Positions 6,825-12,577 of a stretch of 64,000 bases of DNA are shown one piece after another (position 1 is the first letter of the stretch; every line of letters starts with the position of its first letter). The position numbers were made by a program, and so were the translations under genes. The stretch comes from a virus: positions 25,847 to 89,846 of the IMG/VR virus record IMGVR_UViG_3300034417_000014. One strand, 5' to 3'. The notes under the pieces were generated by a model. The model made no database searches and had not been told where the DNA came from. It was given only the letters and a program-made list of their open reading frames with translations.

Positions 6825-7034
6825 ATGGCACGCAACATGTTAACATTGGAAACAGTACACGGCGTAATGTTTTGCAAGCTGGGAGCAAAGCGTCCAACCC
6901 CAGCGCAAGCGGCTACAGCACTGGAACAACTGTCCCCAGTAGTATACGCTAAACAAGTTTTGGGCGTACAGCGGGCAGCAGACAGCACTACAGCAGCGGT
7001 CCTGCGCTACTTGGAAGCAATTAAAAACGGTTAA
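6825..7034 (+). CDS. small helical protein, unknown
   Basis: 69 residues, alanine-rich and mostly helical after a short beta start (LTLETVHGVMF). The leader and first codons (ATGGCAC) match those of the 6585 gene exactly. Cassette P14-gene-P15. Confidence 0.6.
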   Translation: MARNMLTLETVHGVMFCKLGAKRPTPAQAATALEQLSPVVYAKQVLGVQRAADSTTAAVLRYLEAIKNG

Positions 7035-7052
7035 GAAAGATGCAATAAGTGG

Positions 7053-7081
7053 TAGACAAACGAAAGTTTACCACTTATAAT
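7053..7081 (+). promoter_or_regulatory. early promoter P15 with spacer hairpin
   Basis: GTGG-TAGACA, 17 bp, TATAAT, GTTTACACACTAAA. Spacer AAAC-GAAA-GTTT, extended by GTGGTA / TACCAC around a three-base bulge. Confidence 0.85.
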
Positions 7082-7113
7082 GTTTACACACTAAAGCAAA
7101 CGAGTAAACAAAT

Positions 7114-7332
7114 ATGTTTCAAATATCCGGCTTTTACTTAGACCAAAAATTGGTTGACTTGTTCGACAAACTCACAGCAGTGCCAAACGTGCAGGCAGGG
7201 CAAGTGGCAGCGGGTATGAACGTGGCGTTGGGACAATTGACCAACTGCCGCACAATCCAAACTGCAAAGGACTTGACTTCTTTTGTAGAGGCAGTTGAAC
7301 ACTTTAAAGAAAACGAAACAGAAAAAGGTTGA
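7114..7332 (+). CDS. small protein, unknown
   Basis: 72 residues, probably helical, acidic end (VEHFKENETEKG). Its TGA stop (7330-7332) lies inside the -35 of P16. Confidence 0.6.
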   Translation: MFQISGFYLDQKLVDLFDKLTAVPNVQAGQVAAGMNVALGQLTNCRTIQTAKDLTSFVEAVEHFKENETEKG

Positions 7333-7357
7333 CTTACCGAAACACTTCCACTATACT
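7329..7357 (+). promoter_or_regulatory. early promoter P16
   Basis: TTGACT, 17 bp, TATACT, then the degenerate GTTAACACTTAAA. The -35 contains the upstream stop codon. Confidence 0.7.
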
Positions 7358-7403
7358 GTTAACACTTAAACAAACAACTTAACTAGCAAACGGAGCAACA
7401 GAA

Positions 7404-7784
7404 ATGAAAAAATTCACAGTAGCGGGTTTTAGCGTTTCCGAGAAAGGCGAACACAAAATGCGTTTTGCCAATCATCCAAACCGTGTACGTGTACTGCACT
7501 ATGCCGGCCACACAGACATCCAACTGTACAAGCTGCCACGCGCAATGGACAAGGACAAAGCTACAGCATGGCTGGAAGCAGGCTCCTACAAAGAGGTTGA
7601 GCAGATTGCATATGCTCCCCGCGCTGAAGCAGCTCCAAAAGAAGCTACACCAAAAACAAAGAAAGTCAAGACATTGACTTTTGAGCAAGCACTTGAACAG
7701 ATCCCATTGCGCGAGAAAGGACGCTTTATTAAGAAGGCAGTGCGCGAGGAAATGGCACGGGAGCTGATGGCAGCACAGGCGTAA
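7404..7784 (+). CDS. early protein with Ala/Pro/Lys linker, unknown
   Basis: 126 residues in two parts: a beta-looking N-terminal domain (about 1-68) and a basic helix (about 92-126, FEQALEQIPLREKGRF), joined by an Ala/Pro/Lys/Thr-rich linker. This two-part layout suggests a binding domain plus a separate helical arm. CGGAG precedes the ATG. No family recognised. A strong terminator follows. Confidence 0.65.
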   Translation: MKKFTVAGFSVSEKGEHKMRFANHPNRVRVLHYAGHTDIQLYKLPRAMDKDKATAWLEAGSYKEVEQIAYAPRAEAAPKEATPKTKKVKTLTFEQALEQIPLREKGRFIKKAVREEMARELMAAQA

Positions 7785-7800
7785 CACAATCCCTCCAACA

Positions 7801-7841
7801 GAGCAAGCACTTTAAATAACATAAGGTGCTTGCTCTTTCTT
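7801..7841 (+). terminator. strong terminator fused to promoter P17
   Basis: GAGCAAGCACTTTA (7801-7814), 7-nt loop, TAAGGTGCTTGCTC (7822-7835, one wobble), then TTTCTTTT. The 3' arm contains the P17 -35 TTGCTC. Confidence 0.75.
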
Positions 7842-7858
7842 TTCACTTTGCTTATAAT
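7830..7858 (+). promoter_or_regulatory. early promoter P17
   Basis: TTGCTC, 17 bp, TATAAT, then ACTTACACACAAAC. Confidence 0.7.
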
Positions 7859-7891
7859 ACTTACACACAAACAGCAAAGGGAACACAAAAA

Positions 7892-8185
7892 ATGACTACT
7901 TATGTTAAACTTGTTAAATGCAATGTTAGCAGCATTTGGGAAGACATGTGTAGCTGCAACTACAACGAGCTGGGCGAGAGCTATACAGTAGCAACAGACG
8001 AAGACGAGGAAATGGTCTACGCTGACGACGTTGTTGTTGACAAAGTAGTAGAAGCTAGTGTAGTAACTATGATTGGCAGCGCGGGCGGGGAAGTACGCTG
8101 TTTTGAAGAGACGCACAAAGTTTTGCTTGACAAAGACGGAAACGTGTTTATTTTAGAAGACGATTTTGAGGAGTATTTTTGCTAA
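7892..8185 (+). CDS. very acidic early protein, unknown
   Basis: 97 residues. A longer frame begins at 7826, but that is upstream of the -10 box; ATG 7892 after AAGGGAAC is preferred. The protein is strongly acidic (DEDEEMVYADDVVVDK; EDDFEEYFC at the end) with a cysteine cluster near residue 20-24. No family recognised. Confidence 0.65.
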   Translation: MTTYVKLVKCNVSSIWEDMCSCNYNELGESYTVATDEDEEMVYADDVVVDKVVEASVVTMIGSAGGEVRCFEETHKVLLDKDGNVFILEDDFEEYFC

Positions 8186-8201
8186 TAGCGTAACAAAGTG
8201 G

Positions 8202-8230
8202 TAGACAACAGGGACGTTGTTTGCTATTAT
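8202..8230 (+). promoter_or_regulatory. early promoter P18 with spacer hairpin
   Basis: GTGG-TAGACA, 17 bp, TATTAT, GTTTACACACTAAA. Spacer ACAAC-AGGGAC-GTTGT. Confidence 0.8.
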
Positions 8231-8262
8231 GTTTACACACTAAAGCAAACGGAGCAGCGCAA

Positions 8263-8406
8263 ATGAAGATCGAAGCATACGGCGTGAAGGGCATGAAGAG
8301 CAAGCAATGGAGCAAAACCTTTGCAAGTGAAGCAGCAATGGAAGCGTGGTGCGAGAAGAACGATGCGCAAGTCCTGGGCTACAGGGAGGCAGAGCAAAGC
8401 AAGTAA
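8263..8406 (+). CDS. 47-residue early protein, unknown
   Basis: ATG 8263 after CGGAGC; a frame opening at 8221 would start inside the promoter. 47 residues, helical, Lys/Ala-rich (GMKSKQWSKTFASEAAMEAW). Single cassette between P18 and P19. Confidence 0.55.
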   Translation: MKIEAYGVKGMKSKQWSKTFASEAAMEAWCEKNDAQVLGYREAEQSK

Positions 8407-8413
8407 ATAATGG

Positions 8414-8442
8414 TAGACTAGCGGGGGAAACCCCGCTATACT
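8414..8442 (+). promoter_or_regulatory. early promoter P19 with spacer hairpin
   Basis: TGG-TAGACT, 17 bp, TATACT, GTCTGCACATTAAA; spacer AGCGGGG-GAAA-CCCCGCT as in P11, P13 and P14. Confidence 0.75.
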
Positions 8443-8465
8443 GTCTGCACATTAAAGGAGCACAC

Positions 8466-8693
8466 ATGGAAACAAAAGTTAAAGACGTATTAAAAACACT
8501 CATGAAGAACCGTTGCAGTGAACTTTCCAGAACGGTTGACGGCCTTGGCAAAAAGATGCGTGAGGCAAAGAACGATCCTGACAAACTAGCAGAAGTCAAG
8601 CTGTTGTATGCTGAGTACAGGGGCAGGCTAGAAGAAGCAAAGAACGGATATCGTCAACTAGAAACTGCAGAACAATTAGCTAAGAACGGTTGA
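8466..8693 (+). CDS. small coiled-coil-like protein
   Basis: 75 residues, almost wholly helical and charged with regular leucines (LKTLMKNRCSELSRTVDGL ... YAEYRGRLEEAKNGY), consistent with a coiled coil. ATG 8466 after GGAG; the earlier frame opening (8346) lies upstream of the promoter. Its TGA stop (8691-8693) is within the -35 of P20. Confidence 0.6.
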   Translation: METKVKDVLKTLMKNRCSELSRTVDGLGKKMREAKNDPDKLAEVKLLYAEYRGRLEEAKNGYRQLETAEQLAKNG

Positions 8694-8718
8694 CTTCCCA
8701 CTTCCATACCGCTATAAT
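8690..8718 (+). promoter_or_regulatory. early promoter P20
   Basis: TTGACT, 17 bp, TATAAT, GTTTACACACTAAA; -35 contains the upstream stop. Confidence 0.8.
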
Positions 8719-8749
8719 GTTTACACACTAAACAAGCGGAGCAACTAGC

Positions 8750-8938
8750 ATGTCCAACAACGTAGCCAAGCAACTAGCAGATAACAAGATCCCGTTTACT
8801 ACTAAGCGCACAATGAGCAACGGGTTCCACGGCACAGTGTTTTTGTTCCCTACAAGATACGCTGCTGTCAAGGCACAGAAGGTTACTGGCCTCACGTGGA
8901 CACGCTACAACAAAGAGTGGCAGTTTACAACCTATTAA
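8750..8938 (+). CDS. small basic protein, unknown
   Basis: 62 residues, basic and aromatic at the end (TWTRYNKEWQFTTY). CGGAGC ribosome site. No family recognised. Confidence 0.6.
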   Translation: MSNNVAKQLADNKIPFTTKRTMSNGFHGTVFLFPTRYAAVKAQKVTGLTWTRYNKEWQFTTY

Positions 8939-8943
8939 TGTGG

Positions 8944-8972
8944 TTGACATGTGGAAAGGATTCCACTATAAT
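8944..8972 (+). promoter_or_regulatory. early promoter P21 with spacer hairpin
   Basis: TTGACA, 17 bp, TATAAT, GTTTACACACTAAG. Spacer GTGGAA-AGGA-TTCCAC is a perfect hairpin. Confidence 0.8.
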
Positions 8973-9003
8973 GTTTACACACTAAGCAACTGAGTACAAG
9001 AAC

Positions 9004-9279
9004 ATGGCAAACCAACTGTGTCAACTAATTGATTTGTTAGGCGTGACATTGACAGACGACAGGATAGGCGTGCATGTTAGAGGTGAGCTAGACATCTACA
9101 TGTTGGTGTTGACAGACAAGGTAGAGTGGCAAGACCCTAATGACCCAACGTGTGGCAACGGTGATGGCTTGCTATACTTCACAGCTAAGGTACAGGCACG
9201 TGACTGGTCAGGCGAGCAGTATGAAGAAACACTCTTATGCGCCTACAGTCAAGAAGAAAACTTCATTTATATTAGTTGA
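9004..9279 (+). CDS. small protein, unknown (91 residues)
   Basis: 91 residues, acidic, beta-rich (GVHVRGELDIYMLVLTD). Its TGA stop (9277-9279) lies inside the -35 of P22. A second frame (9140-9349) through the same bases runs across P22 and was discarded. Confidence 0.6.
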   Translation: MANQLCQLIDLLGVTLTDDRIGVHVRGELDIYMLVLTDKVEWQDPNDPTCGNGDGLLYFTAKVQARDWSGEQYEETLLCAYSQEENFIYIS

Positions 9280-9304
9280 CATTCCTTTCCACTTCCACTA
9301 TAAT
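9276..9304 (+). promoter_or_regulatory. early promoter P22
   Basis: TTGACA, 17 bp, TATAAT, GTTTACATACTAAA; -35 contains the upstream stop. Confidence 0.8.
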
Positions 9305-9336
9305 GTTTACATACTAAAGCAACGGAGCAAAGCAAA

Positions 9337-9528
9337 ATGGCAAAACTAATTACGTTACTGGTGTGTTTGGTTATGGTCATTGGTGGTGGTGGCTTTTTTG
9401 TACACTACGCTAAGGAGTGGATTGAGAAGTGGAACATGGACACTTGGGTAACTGACGTTGTGGTGCTTGGTTGTGCTGCTAACGTGTTTTTTATGGGCTT
9501 CATCCTCGCATACAGCATCTGCTACTAA
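9337..9528 (+). CDS. small membrane protein, two helices
   Basis: 63 residues with hydrophobic segments at about 2-21 and 38-60 separated by a charged linker (KEWIEKW). CGGAG ribosome site. It starts a three-gene unit with the next two ORFs. Confidence 0.6.
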   Translation: MAKLITLLVCLVMVIGGGGFFVHYAKEWIEKWNMDTWVTDVVVLGCAANVFFMGFILAYSICY

Positions 9529-9529
9529 G

Positions 9530-9688
9530 ATGTCAACCTTAAACGTATTACTCCTGGCAGCGGCCATTGTAGTGCTAGTCTCCCGACCGGGTCTAGCACT
9601 GCTTATACTGTTCGTTATAGCGTGTATCAAATGGCCTTTACTGTTTATCATACTGCTAGTAATCCTTGTTATAGGAGCTGGCAAGTGA
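9530..9688 (+). CDS. very hydrophobic 52-residue membrane protein
   Basis: ATG 9530 is chosen because it follows the previous stop by 1 nt (TAAGATG); an earlier start at 9458 would overlap that gene by 70 nt. The 52 residues are almost entirely hydrophobic, with up to three short spans. Stop overlaps the next start (GTGA). Confidence 0.5.
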   Translation: MSTLNVLLLAAAIVVLVSRPGLALLILFVIACIKWPLLFIILLVILVIGAGK

Positions 9689-9882
9689 GCATACGCTACG
9701 TCTACCACAAGGTGAAGGGTGACAGGTTTGAAGGCCCTTCCTACCAATTACTCTGTACCTACTCAGAGAAGACTTTAGCAGAAGGCGAGGCATTTGTCAA
9801 GTCTGCTAGGGAGAAGCTGAGTAAGAAGAACTCCTTCCATTCTATCGTTGTACGCAAAACCAAAGCCCCTGAACACTGGTAA
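9685..9882 (+). CDS. small basic protein, unknown
   Basis: Starting at GTG 9685 (overlapping the previous stop) gives 65 residues; an ATG at 9622 is possible but lies well inside the upstream gene. Basic, mixed alpha/beta (SIRYVYHKVKGDRFEG; REKLSKKN). The three-gene set 9337-9882 probably shares P22. Confidence 0.5.
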   Translation: MSIRYVYHKVKGDRFEGPSYQLLCTYSEKTLAEGEAFVKSAREKLSKKNSFHSIVVRKTKAPEHW

Positions 9883-9986
9883 GCAAAGGCTGTTTAAACG
9901 CTCTACGACGCCCGTACAGCAGTTCTAACCAGAGAAGTGTATCTAAGCAAGCCCCTTGGTCAAAACAGTCTACAGAAACGTTCTAG

Positions 9987-10040
9987 CCTCCAAGACCAAC
10001 CTACAGAAAAAACCTAACCTCCAAGACCAACCTACAGAAA
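9987..10040 (+). repeat. direct repeat, 24-bp core at 31-bp period
   Basis: CCTCCAAGACCAACCTACAG plus AAA occurs at 9987 and again at 10018. It belongs to a dispersed family of 'cctacagaaa' units seen again at about 2308, 2349, 9969, 10301, 10343 and 10489. Confidence 0.7.
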
Positions 10041-10044
10041 TAGG

Positions 10045-10073
10045 TTGACGAACCACTTTAGTTCCAGTAGAAT
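10045..10073 (+). promoter_or_regulatory. early promoter P23
   Basis: TTGACG, 17 bp, TAGAAT, then GTTTATACAGTAAA; a weaker match that follows directly on the repeats. Confidence 0.6.
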
Positions 10074-10105
10074 GTTTATACAGTAAAGCAAGCGGAGTAA
10101 GGCAA

Positions 10106-10357
10106 ATGGCTAAGTTCAAAGTAGGCGACACAGCATACTTGGGCGCAGGCGGCATTTTAGCTAGAGTGACAGACATACAGGAAGGTTGGTATAGTATGGT
10201 CGCAATGGAAGATGGCCTACGACGGAAGAAGGGAGACGCCTTCCGCTGGGAGATAGTATTGGAAGGCATGATGGTTGCTGAAGATAGATTGCCTAACCAA
10301 CCTACAGAAATAGTCTACAGGAATAACCTGACCAAGTCAACCAACCTACAGAAATAG
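10106..10357 (+). CDS. small SH3/KOW-like protein with repeat-derived tail
   Basis: 83 residues. The N-terminus (KFKVGDTAYLGAGGILARVTDI) has the look of a small SH3/KOW-type barrel, an inference from pattern only. The last ~23 residues are encoded by copies of the 'cctacagaaata' repeat, so the C-terminus appears to have been extended by repeat expansion. CGGAG ribosome site after P23. Confidence 0.55.
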   Translation: MAKFKVGDTAYLGAGGILARVTDIQEGWYSMVAMEDGLRRKKGDAFRWEIVLEGMMVAEDRLPNQPTEIVYRNNLTKSTNLQK

Positions 10358-10712
10358 ATTGGAGGTGGAAGATTGTCTGCACAGATTGGTTGGCGAGGTT
10401 GAAATGTGTACACAGATTGGTTGACGACGGAAGAAAGAGCGTGTATATTGATTGGAGGTGGCAGATGACCTGCACAGATATTCTAACCTCCATGCCCGAC
10501 CTGCAGAAATAGATTGACTAACCTAGGAACCTTATGCTCTTTGTTTGTGCATTTCCTTTAGCTGCCTAGCTCTACCTACGCTTGCAGCATTTTAACATCT
10601 TTCCTGCGTCCCTGCAACCAACTCCATCAACACCAACTCCATCAACACCATCAACACCAGTCTTCTTCAACCACCAGCTCTAAGAGGGCCACCAACTAGA
10701 GCTAGTTAAAAA
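10358..10712. repeat. non-coding stretch with short direct and inverted repeats
   Basis: No gene seen. It holds further 'cctacagaaata / cctgcagaaata' units, inverse forms (gattggaggtgg, agattggttg) that could pair with them, and a 15-bp tandem unit CCAACTCCATCAACA at 10618-10632 and 10633-10647 with a partial third copy. Confidence 0.6.
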
Positions 10713-10743
10713 CTGTTACGCTACTATAACAGCAGCGTAACAG
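10713..10743 (-). terminator. terminator of the leftward gene
   Basis: CTGTTACGCT / AGCGTAACAG, perfect 10-bp stem with an 11-nt loop. Read on the minus strand the hairpin is followed by TTTTTAAC. Confidence 0.7.
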
Positions 10744-10758
10744 TATTGCAAGCGTTAT

Positions 10759-11085
10759 TTAAAAGTTATTTAAAGTAGGTTTGCATTGCAAGTGCGCAAA
10801 CTGTACAAAATGTGCTGCATACAGCTCTTTTTGGTCGGCTTCGTCGTGGTGGACGATTGGGCTAAGCACACTACAAACACTAAACACAGTTTCAAACAGT
10901 AGGTCATATTGGTCGCTGGGTAGTTGGTCTATGTACGCTGCAAGTCCCTGGTCGTAGTGCTGCAAGTATTCTACTAGGGAGCGATCGCAAGCCCACCCGT
11001 TAGTAACGACGCTATCCCCTGCTTGCTCCGACATGTTGACAAAGTATACGCTACGTGCTATTGCTACGTTTAACAATGCGTCCAT
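10759..11085 (-). CDS. leftward early protein, unknown (108 residues)
   Basis: The only leftward gene in the early region. ATG at 11085 is preferred over 11118 because AAGGCC sits 8 nt before it on the minus strand. The 108 residues are acidic and mostly helical (DRSLVEYLQHYDQGL; DQYDLLFETVFSV). It has its own promoter (11166-11193) and a rho-independent terminator, which support a real gene. No family recognised. Confidence 0.6.
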   Translation of the reverse strand: MDALLNVAIARSVYFVNMSEQAGDSVVTNGWACDRSLVEYLQHYDQGLAAYIDQLPSDQYDLLFETVFSVCSVLSPIVHHDEADQKELYAAHFVQFAHLQCKPTLNNF

Positions 11086-11165
11086 TTTTTTGGCCTTTTT
11101 TAAAGTAAAATTAAACAACTTTGTTATACAAAACAGCTAGTTGCTTACTGCTTTGTATGTTGTTT

Positions 11166-11193
11166 ATTATACAGTAATGCAAAAACAATGCAA
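11166..11193 (-). promoter_or_regulatory. leftward sigma-70-like promoter
   Basis: Minus strand: TTGCAT, 16 bp, TATAAT. It lacks the GTTTACACACTAAA box of the rightward copies. Confidence 0.55.
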
Positions 11194-11279
11194 GCGTTTT
11201 TTTGCATTTTTTTGCATTTATTTTCACTTTTCTAGGGAGGCACGCATAAAAAATAAAGCAAAATAAAGTAAAATAAAAC

Positions 11280-11308
11280 TTGCAATAAAGTGTAAACGCG
11301 CATATAAT
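11280..11308 (+). promoter_or_regulatory. early promoter P24
   Basis: TTGCAA, 17 bp, TATAAT, then GTTTACACACAAAC. Confidence 0.75.
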
Positions 11309-11341
11309 GTTTACACACAAACAGCAAAGCAGGGCCACAAA

Positions 11342-11512
11342 ATGCAAAACACAAATACGCTTAACATACAAGATTTCCAAATCGACCATTCTAAAGTCGC
11401 CTGCGCGCATAAGCAAGTAACAAAGCAAAAAAGCATTTTGCGCAAAATTATTGCTACGCACTATGCACACATTGCACCTCAATGTCAAGCGTATTTAAAA
11501 ACAATACGTTAA
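11342..11512 (+). CDS. small 'YAHIAPQC' family protein (copy 2)
   Basis: 56 residues, ATG 11342 after GCAGGGCC. It is a paralogue of the 3499 gene: IQDFQID near residue 9 and HYAHIAPQC near residue 41 match, while the middle has diverged. Basic and lysine-rich. The two copies also share the leader 'acacacaaacagcaaagcag'. Function unknown. Confidence 0.65.
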   Translation: MQNTNTLNIQDFQIDHSKVACAHKQVTKQKSILRKIIATHYAHIAPQCQAYLKTIR

Positions 11513-11518
11513 AAAATA

Positions 11519-11551
11519 AAACGCAAGTAGCGTAAAAAACTACTTGCGTTT
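11519..11551 (+). terminator. terminator hairpin fused to promoter P25
   Basis: AAACGCAAGTAG (11519-11530) / CTACTTGCGTTT (11540-11551), perfect 12-bp stem with a 9-nt loop. The 3' arm contains the P25 -35. Confidence 0.65.
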
Positions 11552-11572
11552 ACACTTTAGTCCCAGTATAAT
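11544..11572 (+). promoter_or_regulatory. early promoter P25
   Basis: TTGCGT, 17 bp, TATAAT, then GCTTACACACAAAC. Confidence 0.7.
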
Positions 11573-11605
11573 GCTTACACACAAACAGCAAAGCAGGGCC
11601 ACAAA

Positions 11606-12169
11606 ATGCAAAACGCACAACAAGTAGCAAACATTGTAGCAGCTCTTTTAAACAACGTGTCAACTACTTTTGCGCAAGTTAGCTATAGCACAAAAGTTGC
11701 TACAGCAGCAGCGCACAAAGCTGTAAACATACAAAAACACGTTGTCGCTAACGTGCAATTGTTTAGCAATATCAAAGCTGCAACAAGCGTTTTTACTAAT
11801 GCTGTTAAAAAAAGCGCAAGCGCAATTGCAAGCAATAATGCAGAGGACGTAGCACAATTTACTGCGCAAAGCAACTACTTTACACACACAAATTGCTATA
11901 GCATTGTACAGCATAAAACAAACAACAACTTATACTTATATTGCATATACAACAATGTGCAAAGTAGCGTATACACTATTAATAACGTAATTGCAACCAA
12001 ACAGCAAGTTGCGCAATATTTAACAGCAAGTGCAGCAAAAGCTATGCTAGAGCCTAGCACAACTGTACACAACAAAGCAAGCAATATAACGCATAACGTA
12101 ACAGTGCGTACTATTGCACTAAGCAACATTACTAGCATAACTGCAAACAAAGCGCAAGTTAATTTTTAA
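11606..12169 (+). CDS. Ala/Asn/Thr-rich early protein, unknown
   Basis: 187 residues, the longest of the early set, dominated by Ala, Asn, Thr, Val and Ser. A more ordinary core lies at about residues 88-150 (HTNCYSIVQHKTNNNLYLYC; ATKQQVAQYL). Leader and ATG context match the 11342 gene. It is followed by an 18-bp tandem repeat array. No family recognised. Confidence 0.6.
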   Translation: MQNAQQVANIVAALLNNVSTTFAQVSYSTKVATAAAHKAVNIQKHVVANVQLFSNIKAATSVFTNAVKKSASAIASNNAEDVAQFTAQSNYFTHTNCYSIVQHKTNNNLYLYCIYNNVQSSVYTINNVIATKQQVAQYLTASAAKAMLEPSTTVHNKASNITHNVTVRTIALSNITSITANKAQVNF

Positions 12170-12179
12170 CTGTACAAGT

Positions 12180-12302
12180 GTACAGCACTGTGTATACATA
12201 CAGTGCTGTGCATGTATACAGTAGTGTATGCCTATACAGTGTACGCCCATACAGCACTGTACATGTATACAGCACTGTACATGTATACAGTAGTAGCACG
12301 TA
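12180..12302 (+). repeat. 18-bp tandem repeat array
   Basis: About seven imperfect 18-bp units beginning ATACAG. Units at 12249-12266 and 12267-12284 are identical (ATACAGCACTGTACATGT); those at 12198, 12216 and 12285 are variants and one (12234) is 15 bp. Each unit contains inverted elements (TGTACA, TGTATACA). Confidence 0.8.
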
Positions 12303-12360
12303 GCACACAGGAGAGGAGCTGTCAACCAGGACCTATGCGTAGCACACCAAAAACAGAAAC

Positions 12361-12391
12361 GCAAGCAAAAAATTAAATTTAATTTGCTTGC
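12361..12391 (+). terminator. hairpin fused to promoter P26
   Basis: GCAAGCAAA (12361-12369) / TTTGCTTGC (12383-12391) around an AT-rich palindrome. The 3' arm runs into the P26 -35. Confidence 0.5.
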
Positions 12392-12416
12392 AAAGTGGAA
12401 AAAAAGGCATTATAAT
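12388..12416 (+). promoter_or_regulatory. promoter P26 for the paralogue operon
   Basis: TTGCAA, 17 bp, TATAAT, then ATTTTTATACTAAA. The GTTTACAC part is lost but TACTAAA is kept. It is the only visible promoter for the 14-gene operon. Confidence 0.65.
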
Positions 12417-12422
12417 ATTTTT

Positions 12423-12577
12423 ATACTAAAGTGGAGATACGGTGAGACCTGGCTAGAATCCAAAAATGGTGGAATGGCTGGGGGGTAGGCTTGCTGCGCC
12501 ACTGAAAAACCGTTTCCTAATCCTATAGGGCCCAATCCTAATCCTAATCCTATAGGCTACCCTTATAGCATAGCCCT
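12423..12577 (+). other. long 5' leader with CCTAAT repeats
   Basis: Roughly 155 nt between the P26 start and the first frame, against about 30 nt for other early genes. TCCTAATCCTATAGG occurs at 12515-12529 and 12542-12556 with extra TCCTAA units between them. No gene or known riboswitch recognised. Confidence 0.45.

Noticed and set aside
11111-11488. 125-residue leftward frame
   Set aside because: It covers the promoter of the real leftward gene and the paralogous 11342 gene on the other strand; Cys/Phe/Leu-rich shadow composition.
11660-12150. Leftward frames of 63-84 residues opposite the 11606 gene
   Set aside because: Antisense shadows of Ala/Asn/Thr-rich codons (give Cys/Val/Leu-rich nonsense) with no ribosome site or promoter.
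12180-12302. CRISPR array
   Set aside because: Units of 18 bp abut directly without spacers and no cas genes are near; a simple tandem repeat.
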